In this document: in pieces, positions 9,601 through 18,608 of the stretch | Position numbering within the stretch: position 1 is the first letter of the stretch | Layout of the letters: every line of letters starts with the position of its first letter | DNA from: Asterella californica | Taxonomy: Eukaryota; Streptophyta; Marchantiopsida; Marchantiales; Aytoniaceae | Assembly: GCA_036924285.1 (NCBI GenBank) | Contig: JAYKYS010000004.1 | Span: 1,860,001 to 1,924,000 of the forward strand | Direction: 5' to 3' | Length of the DNA: 64,000 nt | Position numbers and translations under genes: made by a program | Notes under the pieces: model-generated | The model's input: only the letters and a program-made list of their open reading frames with translations | What the model was told of the DNA's origin: nothing | The model's database searches: none

Positions 9601-11548
9601 TTGGGATGGTTGGATATTATCGTAGGTTTGTCTTTTCCTTCTCAAACAAAGCAATAGCTTTGACTATGTACATGAAGAAGGGAGTTGAGTTTGACTTGAT
9701 AGTGCATGATCAGAAGGCAAAGAAAACATTTGAGGAGCTGAAAAAGGCATTGGTGACAGCTCCTATACTTGCTAAACCTGAGTGGAGTAAAGCATTTATT
9801 CTGTATACGGATGCCTCCAATGTAGCTATCGGGTGTACATTAAGTCAGTTAGATGAAGATGGGCATGATCATCCTATAACTTATGCTAGTAGGCAGATGG
9901 TGCCTGCGGAGAAGAATTACTCCGTGACTGAACGAGAAGGATTAGCGGTGATCTTTGGATTGAAGAAATTTCGACATTACTTGCTAGGAGGGAAATTTTC
10001 CATAGTCACGGATCACAAGGCTTTAAAGTATATCTTTAATAAGCCTAATGCCGAAGGTCGTATTGCCCGTTGGAAGATCTTTCTAACAGAATACGATTAC
10101 GTGATTGAAGATAGCCAAGGAAAAAGCATGCGAATGCTGATCTTTTGTCGAGGGCTTATGATGATGAGGGAGAAGAACCGTTTGATGATTCATTTCCAGA
10201 CGAGCATCTGATGACCATCACAAGCATCGAGGAGATACCGGACGAGTACAAAGAAATCTGGAGTTTTCTTGCAGATGGCTCTTTTCCAGAAGGTATGCAT
10301 ACCCGAGAACGTAACGCGTTGATCAAGAGATGCAAACCTTACACCATGGTGGAGGGAATTCTGTTTCATCAAGGAGCAGATGGGTTACTAAGGAGAGCAG
10401 TTGGTTAGAAGGAGACATTCAAACTAATGCACGAGTTTCACGACGGAACTGTTTACGGAGGTCACTTTGTTGGTAAGATAATAGCCTTCAAGATTTTGGA
10501 TGTGGGTTACCACTGGAGAGGGATTTTCAAAGAGTGTTTAGACTATTGCAAAACTTGCGACGTATGTCAAGCATTTGCTCTGAAGTCTACTAGAACACCT
10601 CCTTTAAGATCAATTCCAGTATTAGGGCCGTTTGAGAAATGGGGTATTGACTTTGTAGGTCCTCTTAATAAGACACCTCGAGGCAATAGATACATTGTAG
10701 TCGCCACTGACTATTGTACCAAGTGGGTAGAGGCTAGACCTTTGAGAGAGACCAATGAAACAGAAGTCGATAGATTCTTATGGGAGAGGATCATCACAAG
10801 ATTTGGATGTCCATTAGAGTTGGTTTCGGATAGAGGAGGAGAGTTTATAGGGAGCATGACTACTGCTATGCTACAACACTTTTCTATCAAGCCACGAGTA
10901 ACGACCTCATACAAACCAAATGCTAATGGTCTTGCGGAGAAGACCAATCTTACACTTTGTATGATGCTCGTCAAAGATGCTGGTGTTGAGACTGCAAAAC
11001 ATACTTGGGATAAGAGACTACATGTCATCTTATGGGAGTATCGAACGACAACAAAGACTTCTACTGGGTACTCTCCATTTTGACTGGTTTATGGAGTGGA
11101 GTCCAAGTTGTCGATCCAATTCGAATTGGATACTTTTCAAACCATTCAACGAAAGTTGAAGAGGTCGAGGAGAGAAGACGTGGTCAAGTCAAGAAGGGAG
11201 CAACTCATGGAGTTGGAAGAGACCCGAGCGGTAGCAATGATCCGGATGGAACGAGCTCAGGCGGATCAAAAGAAGAGTTACGACAAATGTTTGGGCAAGA
11301 GGGAGGTAAAACCTTTTCAAGTCGGAGATTGGGTTATGTTGTATGATGCTATCAGATTCAAGAGGGCTAGGAAGAAGTTTCTTCCGAGATATTTTGGTCC
11401 TTTTGTTGTAGATAAGGTGTGGAGCAACTTCACATATGACCTTCAGGAGTTGCGAGGAAGGAGATTCGATCGGGTCAACCATGACAAGTTGAAGCTGTTT
11501 CATCGACGAAAGTTCTCTCTTCACTCCGAGGACGGAGCGAAAATTTAG
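6674..11548 (+). pseudogene. Broken gag-pol polyprotein of A1
   Basis: Originally one frame, judged from A2. Domains in order: gag (6674-7560), knuckle CWTCGGSLFQRNC (about 7563-7600), protease with VLVDGGSDVNAI (near 8180), RT with FIDDFCVYG (near 9355), RNase H with ILYTDAS (near 9800) and integrase with an HHCC finger and the D,D,E residues in GIDFVGP, VSDRGGEF and ANGLAEKTN (10430-11080), then a GPF motif and no chromodomain. Lesions visible against A2: TGA at 6782, 1-nt loss near 6836, TAG at 7447, TGA at 7792, a 10-nt deletion near 8486, 1-nt loss near 10110, TAG at 10406 and TGA at 11081. The element cannot make a full polyprotein. Confidence 0.92.
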
Positions 11549-11551
11549 TCC

Positions 11552-11560
11552 GGGGTAAAA
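11552..11560 (+). other. Polypurine tract of A1
   Basis: GGGGTAAAA lies immediately upstream of the 3' LTR and just after the gag-pol stop. It is the expected second-strand primer; A2 has one more G. Confidence 0.5.
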
Positions 11561-12476
11561 TGTACCGACCTATGTTACACATAGGAAGTTTGTCTATTAG
11601 TAAGGTGTTTAGTTCTAACTAAGTGTTGAGAATGTTTATTTGCTGCCAAAGTACTTTAAGGAGGTATCAAGTTAGTCATGACTAGCTAAAAGTTAGTTAT
11701 GGTTAAACTTAGCTGTACTTTTGGCAGAATTCAGATATTTGCTAAAGAGTGAGCACTACTATCTTGTCATCTTGTCTAAAAGGTAGAAAGGAGGTGGAAA
11801 GTATCCCTTATCTCCATTTTGACTTGATATTAGTGGTTGGATTAAAGTTGTGGACTTTGTGGGCATTAAAAACAAGAAGAGATTCCACATGTTTCCTTTT
11901 TAGTGGGTCCTAGTGTAGAGGGGGGGTGGAAATTCAAGATTCTTTGAGAATATTCTAGAATCCTTCTAGAAGTTGTTGACTTTGAAGGAATAAGCCCATG
12001 TGAAAAGGTAAGAAGCCCATGTGATTAATGCTTTTACCTTAAGTAATATCTTAGTAAAACCCGGTAAAAGTAGTTACGGTTGAGTTACCGGAGGGTACCA
12101 AAGTAAAAACCTAGAATGTATAAATAGAGGAGTAGAGAAGAGCTCCTCATCCTTGTTTTCACATTGTCGTAATGACAACTTGAGTAATATAGAGAGTGTG
12201 AGATATTTTTAGCATGTGAGAACTTGAGAGACGTCGTTAGAATGGAGGATTTTAGTTGATGTGTTTAAGGAGATTTTTAGTTGATAAGTTTGTGGGTGTA
12301 TGAATGAGTGAACTTAGCATTTTTTCCTTCAAGATTCATGGTGTGCTTCCATCAAAGCCATCAGAGGTGACCCTTGAGTGAGAGACAGGCCCGACATTTG
12401 CAGATTCATCGATGACGATCGTGGAGGTTGAGAGATCGAGAGGATAGTTGATCGATGAGATCGTGGAAGGTTTACA
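11561..12476 (+). repeat. A1 3' LTR
   Basis: A 916-bp LTR starting TGTACCGACC and ending TTTACA, with TATAAATAG at 12119-12127. It is followed by GTTCAGTGC of the B element, exactly the sequence that follows the solo LTR at 2700. Confidence 0.93.
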
Positions 12477-14041
12477 GTTCAGTGCTAGAGTTGGGACAAC
12501 GGAGCCTACACCAGGGACGATGACATCCGTTGCAGGGTTCAGTTCGATCATCACTTGGCCGAGCGAGTTGTTGGAGGGCAATGCCCATTCGGAGGATACT
12601 CCGATCTTTGAGGAGGTGGAGGACATGCCTAGCATGTCTACTAGCACCATCTGCCTTGGATGTTCCACTCTGGAGTTCGAGTGGAGAGTTGCAGCAGTAT
12701 GCTGATTAGTTGGTGCAGCAGGCTTGGAGTGAAGTCTTTGTACCACCAGTAGATGAACAAAGGGTTGTTCCTGCTACTGGCCCTGTGACCTTATCACCGT
12801 TGGATACGACTCCTATTGTGTGGCAGTATCCAGAGGAGGGTGTATGTGTGCTGGAGCTGTTTGGAGAGATCAGCACAGGTTTGGCTGCGGTATTGCAGGC
12901 AGGCATACAAGTATAGCAATACTTGTATGTGAAGAGAGATGAGATTGCGAGACGCATCTCATTGCAACATGTGGCACGTTTGGTGCAGAGATATTCTGAG
13001 TTGTTGCCCATATCATCTGTTAGAGGATACCAGCAAGCATTACCGTCGGATATTTCGCTGCTGGGGGCGCAGGATCTTACGTTTGTTGGCACCATTCACT
13101 TGGTGATAGCCGGATGGTCATGTCAAGGTCACACGCGTGCTGCGAGAGATCAGGGTTTACATGACCCACGATCTAGGATGTTCTGGGAGATGTTACGGAT
13201 CTTACGACATCTCCAGATGCATCAGGTGGATTCTCCAGCGTACATCTTGGAGAACGTTCCTTTGTTGGGTGATGCTCGTACACAGATGATGGCGAGTGTG
13301 CACCAAGTGCGATCTTGGGTTGGACTAGCAGTGTTGTTGGATGCAGCGAGAGTAGGATCTCGTGCACATCATCCACGGTTGTGATGGACGAACTTGTTAC
13401 CGAGAGAGGTGCTTAAGCGCACACACGATGGAGTGAGACGGCCAGCGCATTTCACGGTTGATAGCATCTTGGATGCAGGACGACGATCTCAAGTAGTGAG
13501 AGTCGTCGATAGGTCACCCATGGCAGTGGTGAACCTAGTGGGACGGTCCATGGTAGCGTTACCCACTTTGGTAAGCTTTCCAGCGTCACATGCTTACAGA
13601 GATGGAGGACATGGGCTTGTGTGGGATGCTCAATTAGGGCAGTTGGTGGAGCCCAATGTCGATGAGAGAGAGCGAGCGATGTGTTTCGCTACGGGTACGA
13701 CAGCAGTAGCTTTGGTGTCAGAGGCTTCACGTCGTCAAGTATTGAGCCAAGCAATGGACTTGAATTGCTTGACATGGATTGTTAGCCTTGGATTTGCTGA
13801 GCAACGTCGGATGCGATCGACGAGTGTTACTGCTCGAGCACTCTTGAGCTCTTTGTCTATCGAGTCGGTGGAGGCAAAGGCTGGGGGCGAGGCACGTGGA
13901 GTTCGTCATCCTTGGACATCATGGGATGTCATAGGAGAGAGTGTGGAGCTTGCAGCTAGAACTGCAGAGGTTTTATGCACAGTAGCGGTGGAGGTTGTTG
14001 ATGGTGAGCAGAAGGAAACTGCTCCAAAAGCTGCAAGATAG
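12477..14041 (+). pseudogene. Retroelement B1: C5-cytosine DNA methyltransferase domain
   Basis: After a ~370-bp linker, one frame (12710-14041) encodes a full DNMT fold order. Motif I is VLELFGEISTGL (about 12846-12881) and motif II is YVKRD. Motif IV is GWSCQGHTRA (Cys codon 13121-13123) and motif VI is ENV (13250-13258). Motif VIII is SRAHHPRL-WTN, a variable region follows, motif IX is ERERAMCFATGTT, and motif X is SRRQVLSQAMDLNCLTWIV (near 13730-13790). C5-MTases transfer methyl from AdoMet to cytosine through the motif IV Cys. Motif I and the following GIQV recall the DNMT3 group. Lesions: TAG at 12914, TGA at 13382 (TGG in B2), Pro to Ser before the catalytic Cys and Glu to Lys in motif II. 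The domain lies between the protease (826-1712) and RT (14072 on) of the same element. Confidence 0.88.
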
Positions 14042-14047
14042 CAGTCA
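14039..14047 (+). promoter_or_regulatory. Candidate leaky stop between DNMT and RT (B1)
   Basis: TAG at 14039-14041 is followed by CAGTCA, fitting the readthrough consensus UAG-CAR-YYA known from plant-virus leaky stops. The upstream DNMT and downstream RT are in the same frame. B2 has the identical nonamer in frame at 62227-62235. Simple inherited nonsense mutation (CAG to TAG) is the alternative. Confidence 0.4.
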
Positions 14048-15530
14048 ACGACTTCGTCTTCTATCTCTAGCATGGTGACAGAGGATACTTGGGAGCCGGA
14101 GATTGGACCCAAGCTTATAGGAGAGGAGAGACGAAGAGTTCAAAGATTCCTGAAGAGCTACAGGAATTGTTTTGCCTTCAGTATGAAGGATTTGGGTACC
14201 TTGAAGGGACCTGGTATACGGATCGACTTGGCTAATGACACGCCAATCTTTCGACGTCCTTACAGGTACAGTGACATGGAGAGAGCCTTGATCCAGAGTC
14301 GGACTCAAGACTTGTTGGAGGCTGAGTTGGTGGAGATGTCGCATGGAGAGTATGCATCTGCCACAGTTATGCCAACCAAGAAGGATATGTATGGCAACTA
14401 CACGGATAGACGGATGTGTGGGGACTACCGTCCTATCAATCGACAGACGAAGTCCGATAAGTATGCCATGCCGACATCTGAGGAGATCTTTGATGCAGTG
14501 GGGCATGTGAAGGTCTTCAGTACTTTGGATCTTCGAGTAGGGTATCATTAGTTGCCAGTGAGAGAAGAAGATAAGTCCAAGACAGCATTCTGGGGAATTG
14601 ACTCTCACGGCAAAGATTGTTTGTATCAGTGGCGGTTCTTATCATTTGGGTTGAAGAACGCCCCTGCTGAGTTCCAAAGGGTGATGGACAGAATCCTAGC
14701 AGGATTGGATTTTGTCAGATGTTATATTGACGACATCTTAGTCTATAGTGCTACAGTGGAAGAGCACGAGAGACACTTACGGGATGTGTTTGAGCGGTTG
14801 AGAGCTCATGGGTTGAAGTTACACCTTGAGAAGTGTAAGTTCTTCCAGGAGTTGGTAGAGTATCTGGGTCACACCATCTATCCAGGTGGGTTGGGTGTTC
14901 AACAGACGAAGGTTGAGGCTATTGCACGTATCTCACGCCCCACAGATGTGAGTCGAGTTCGAGCATTTGTTGGTTTGGTGAACTTTTATCGTCGATACGT
15001 GAAGAGATTTAGTGCAATTGCGAAGCCGTTGACCAAGCTGATGAAGGTGGACCAGGCAGTGGAGAGATGAGCAGGAGCGAGCTTTTGTAGAGCTCAAGGA
15101 TAGGTTGACATCTGCTCCCACTTTGAGGAGACCCGTTAGGGGCGTCCTTTCCAACTGCACACCGATTGGAGTATGTTGGGACTTGGAGCAGTGCTGACTC
15201 AGCATGATGATGAGAAAAAAGGAGTTCGTGATGGCGTATGCCAGTCGCTCCAACAATTCAGCGGAGGTGAGGTATAGTTCGTATGAGGGAGAGTGTTTGG
15301 CGGCAGTGTGGGCTGTTGCACACTTTCGATGTTATCTGTTTGGGAACCCCTTTACTCTCATCACTGATCACCAGCCGCTCAAGTGGTTGATGGAGTCCGA
15401 CAAGCTTACAGAGAAGCTTGCACGATGGGCTCTGATCTTACAGGAGTATGACTTCCAAGTAATACATAGACCTGGAGTTGCAAACCTAGATGCCGATGGG
15501 TTGAGTCACAACTCGTGCACGAGTCAGTAG
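14042..15530 (+). pseudogene. Retroelement B1: reverse transcriptase and RNase H
   Basis: In frame with the DNMT. RT landmarks: CGDYRPINRQT, FSTLDLRVGYH, FGLKNAPAEFQR and the catalytic YIDD (14723-14734), then LEKCKFF and GLVNFYRRYV. RNase H follows with HTDWSMLGLGAVL, YEGECLA, TDHQPL and DADGLS, ending at 15530. A TAG at 14549-14551 replaces the Gln usual after GYH; B2 shares it. A frameshift near 15060 separates RT from RNase H. The YIDD box and integrase context indicate a Ty3 lineage different from family A. Some 130 bp of B continue to 15660, where A2 is inserted. Confidence 0.88.
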
Positions 15531-15660
15531 GATCAGACTGGGGCTCGATGGCATGACAAGGTTGATGAGGAGATAGTGCCAGGGTGGCATGCATCTGCCT
15601 TTCTTTATGTGTTGGCCATGAACTCTAGTATGGAGGGCCAAGTCGTATCTTTTTCTGGTC

Positions 15661-16575
15661 TGTAACGACCTATGTTACACATAGGAAGTTTGTCTATTAG
15701 TAAGGTGTTTAGTTCTAACTAAGTGTTGAGAATGTTTATTTGCTGCCAAAGTACTTTTAGGAGGTATCAAGTTAGTCATGACTAGCTAAAAGTTAGTTAT
15801 GGTTAAACTTAGCTGTACTTTTGGCAGAATTCAGATATTTGCTAAAGAGTGAGCACTACTATCTTGTCATCTTGTCTAAAAGGTAGAAAGGAGGTGGAAA
15901 GTATCCCTTATCTCCTTTTTGACTTGATAATAGTGGTTGGATTAAAGTTGTGGACTTTGTGGGCATTAAAAACAAGAAGAGATTCCACATGTTTCCTTTT
16001 TAGTGGGTCCTAGTGTAAAGGGGGGGTGGAAATTCGAGATTCCTTGAGAATATTCCAGAATCCTTCTAGAAGTTGTTGACTTTGAAGGAATAAGCCCATG
16101 TGAAAAGGTAAAAAGCCCATGTGATTAATGCTTTTATCTTAAGTAATATCTTAGTAAAACCCGGTAAAAGTAGTTACGGCTGAGTTACCGAGGGTACCAA
16201 AGTAAAAACCTAGAATGTATAAATAGAGGAGTAGAGAAGAGCTCCTCATCCTTGTTTTCACATTGTCGTAATGACAACTTGAGTAATATAGAGAGTATGG
16301 GATATTTTAGCATGTGAGAACTTGAGAGACGTCGTTAGAATGGAGGATTTTAGTTGATGTGTTTAAGGAGAATTTTTAGTTGATAAGTTTGTGGGTGTAT
16401 GAATGAGTGAACTTAGCATTTTTTCCTTCAAGATTCATGGTGTGCTTCCATCAAAGCCATCAGAGGTGACCCCTAAGTGAGAGACAGGCTCGACATTTGC
16501 AGATTCATCGGTGACGATCGTGGAGGTTGAGAGATCGGGGGGGTAGTTGATCGATAGGACCACGGAGGGTTTACA
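15661..16575 (+). repeat. A2 5' LTR
   Basis: A 915-bp LTR, TGTAACGACC to TTTACA. A perfect 17-bp palindrome, CCTATGTTACACATAGG, lies at 15669-15685 near its outer end, and is present in most LTRs of the family. Confidence 0.95.
16218..16226 (+). promoter_or_regulatory. TATA box of A2 5' LTR
   Basis: TATAAATAG at the position conserved among all LTRs; the copy in the 3' LTR is at 24065-24073. Confidence 0.6.
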
Positions 16576-16579
16576 TTTT

Positions 16580-16596
16580 TGGTTCCGTTGCCGGGA
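16580..16596 (+). other. Primer-binding site, tRNA-Glu type (A2)
   Basis: TGGTTCCGTTGCCGGGA matches the complement of the plant tRNA-Glu 3' end, as recalled, over all 17 bases. It begins four bases after the LTR end. Confidence 0.75.
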
Positions 16597-16621
16597 CCTC
16601 ACTTGAAGGGATCGTTGAATG

Positions 16622-16792
16622 ATGTTTAGAGTTCAGTTCTATATTCGACAAAAGGAGATTATGAGAGAGCACATGGAGAGAACGTTGGGAGGAGAGAGAG
16701 CTAACGCGATGTTAGCAACGTTAGAACCTTTCGTGTATCCCGTAATGATATATGACGCGTTCGAAGTCATTCTTTACATCTTGTTCACTTAG
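16622..16792 (+). CDS. Small leader ORF, 56 codons (A2)
   Basis: Same start, stop and length as the A1 ORF at 4686-4856, with three visible amino-acid changes (Lys/Glu, Arg/Pro, Val/Met). Function unknown. Confidence 0.35.
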   Translation: MFRVQFYIRQKEIMREHMERTLGGERANAMLATLEPFVYPVMIYDAFEVILYILFT

Positions 16793-16879
16793 AAAGAGTT
16801 TGAGGAGAGTTGAAAGAGAGTGCGACAAGAGTTGTAGAGAAAGGAGGAGAGAAAAGTTATTAGAGGAGATAAATTTATG

Positions 16880-17320
16880 AGTTTAGAAATTCTGCTCTCT
16901 GGAAAATTTGTACAGTCGCTGTCAACTTTTCTGTGAATTTTATTTTCCTGTGAAACTTTCCAATGTTTTAGATTGGCTGATAACCTATCTAGGACAAAAA
17001 AAATCATAGGAAAAGGTGGTCTAGAGAGGGAGCAATGAATTTTCAAAGTTGAGGGGGTCTATTCGTGAGAGTTGAGGAATTCAGTTATCTGAAAAAACTT
17101 TACAGTCATTGTCAGATTTTCTGTGAATTTTATTTTCCTGAGAAACTTTCCAATGTTTTAGAGTGGCTGATAAGCTATCCAAGACAAAAGAAATCATGAG
17201 AAGATGAGGTCTGAAGAGAGAGAAAGAATTTTTCAGAGTGGAGGGGGTTGACAACCATGAGGGAAGTGAAAATATACAAATTTCAGTTCTCTGAAATTTG
17301 TACAGTCATCACCATCTCTT
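16880..17320 (+). repeat. ~190-200-bp tandem repeat in A2 leader
   Basis: Three diverged units, each with a (T/C)TCTG(G)AAAA...ACAGTCA core near 16900, 17090 and 17290, matching the A1 leader array. Confidence 0.75.
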
Positions 17321-17462
17321 CTAATTAGGGAAGTTTCTGTTGAAACTTCATGATTTAGTAGCTTGGAGGTTGAGCTACTGGAGACCACAAAAATCTTGGA
17401 GAGATCTCTTACCAACTAAGAGATATACGTTTCGGCATACAAGGAGGTCTCGAAGATACTTC

Positions 17463-17780
17463 ATGGGGAATCCAGTTCGAATGACGAGGTGGAAGAAGAG
17501 ACGTTTAGGAGTTCGAACAGAGACGGAGAAGCCCAAGTTGAGTATAGATGAGTTACGAACCCGCATCTATAGCACTTGGGGTGCCCTCTTTACCCTATAC
17601 GAAGAAGCTTCCGCGACCATTGGCACAGATTTGAAGAAAGCCGAGTTTAAAGCATCATTCATTGTGGAGGCCACGAATGCTCCAGGTGAAGTAGAGTTGG
17701 ATCCTTACAAGAGTGAGTTCAAGATGTCTGTTGTGATTAGTACAAACGATGGTGAGGAGGATCATATCTTTGATAGTTAA
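17463..17780 (+). CDS. Leader ORF, 105 codons (A2), unknown
   Basis: Counterpart of A1 5528-5845: same length, basic start and acidic end. Differences between the copies are few and no stop has appeared in either copy. Confidence 0.5.
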   Translation: MGNPVRMTRWKKRRLGVRTETEKPKLSIDELRTRIYSTWGALFTLYEEASATIGTDLKKAEFKASFIVEATNAPGEVELDPYKSEFKMSVVISTNDGEEDHIFDS

Positions 17781-17918
17781 TTTTAGATTAGATTTTATTT
17801 CGTGTATAGCATGTATAATACACGATTTCCAATATAAAGCTCGGAAGAGTTAAGAAAGTGATGTAGAATTATTTTCCTCTATGATATTTTGTCCACTTAA
17901 TGGTTGAGAAGGTGCAAC

Positions 17919-18395
17919 ATGAGTGGAAATTCAAAAGATTAGAAAGTTAGACTTAGAAACCTTCCTCAAGGTTTAGATGTCATAGTAAGCGTCGGAGAAA
18001 GTTCGAGAGAGATTATCGTCGAGTTTGAAAACCCTAGTACTAAACCTCAAGTAGAATCTCCGAGGAGAAGAGTAGAAACCGACTTGTGGTGTTATTTCTG
18101 TAGAGGGTTGGGACACAAAGTAGTGAATTGTCCAACTAGAATCAGAACCGAGAGAGCTAAAGGGAAGCGGGAGTTTACTGATTTAAGTCTTCGAGTGGGT
18201 CCATCGTCACTAGCGCCAATTCATCTTCTAGGCGAAGATCCTTGTCCAAGTTGTGGAGTGGGTGATCTATCAAGAGGACACAAGTGCGTCGATGTGGTCG
18301 TTCTACTTACGTCAGTAGTCGAGAAGTTGGACGAGACTCAAAGAGCTGAGACGAAGAAGTTGTCGACTTCAAAAGAGGACTCGGCTGAGTTGTGA
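17919..18395 (+). pseudogene. Leader zinc-knuckle ORF with one stop (A2)
   Basis: Counterpart of A1 5984-6460. TAG at 17940-17942 (TGG in A1) breaks it near the N-terminus; the rest, including the CX2CX4HX4C knuckle and second Cys/His cluster, is open from 18084. Confidence 0.6.
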
Positions 18396-18559
18396 TGGAG
18401 ATCGTCATTCGGATGGTGGAGAAGACGGTGATGCGACTCAAGCTCATGATTACCTTGGGAGAAGAGATGGCACAAGAGGTGTTGTTACAACCATTTCCTT
18501 TCATTTTACCTATGGTAGATTATTCGCGAATGGAATTGGTGATGTTCGTACTCTTTTAG
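18395..18559 (+). CDS. 54-codon ORF overlapping the zinc-knuckle ORF (A2)
   Basis: Same TGATG overlap and same length as A1 6460-6624. Only a few codons differ between copies. Unknown function. Confidence 0.35.
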   Translation: MEIVIRMVEKTVMRLKLMITLGEEMAQEVLLQPFPFILPMVDYSRMELVMFVLF

Positions 18560-18608
18560 CGAGTAGTTATTGCACAAAAATTAGAAAAATAGAAAGAATA
18601 GTTACAAG

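Larger units (their letters stand above)
3741..12476 (+). mobile_element. Ty3-type LTR retrotransposon, family A copy 1 (A1)
   Basis: An 8.7-kb element with LTRs of ~900 and 916 bp, tRNA-Glu-type primer site, a ~2-kb leader with three extra ORFs, and one gag-pol frame in the order gag, zinc knuckle, protease, RT, RNase H, integrase. The RT box (FIDDFCVYG) and the zinc-finger region of integrase (GGHF...CDVCQ) resemble the non-chromovirus Athila/Tat group, and no chromodomain is seen. The element is dead: gag-pol carries at least six stops or frameshifts. The right LTR is followed by GTTC and B sequence, the left by a pol tail, so the two flanks do not match as a simple insertion would. Confidence 0.93.

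Noticed and set aside
11032..11346. 104-codon ORF over the integrase C-terminus of A1
   Set aside because: Out of frame with the integrase; the correct frame is 11096-11548.
12914..12922. TAG followed by CAATAC within the DNMT as a leaky stop
   Set aside because: The context does not fit CARYYA, and the duplicate at 3134 and the reading of B2 show a sense codon was ancestral.
14549..14551. A second shared TAG in B1 and B2 as a readthrough site
   Set aside because: It replaces the conserved Gln after GYH in RT and is followed by TTGCCA, not CARYYA. An inherited lesion is more likely.
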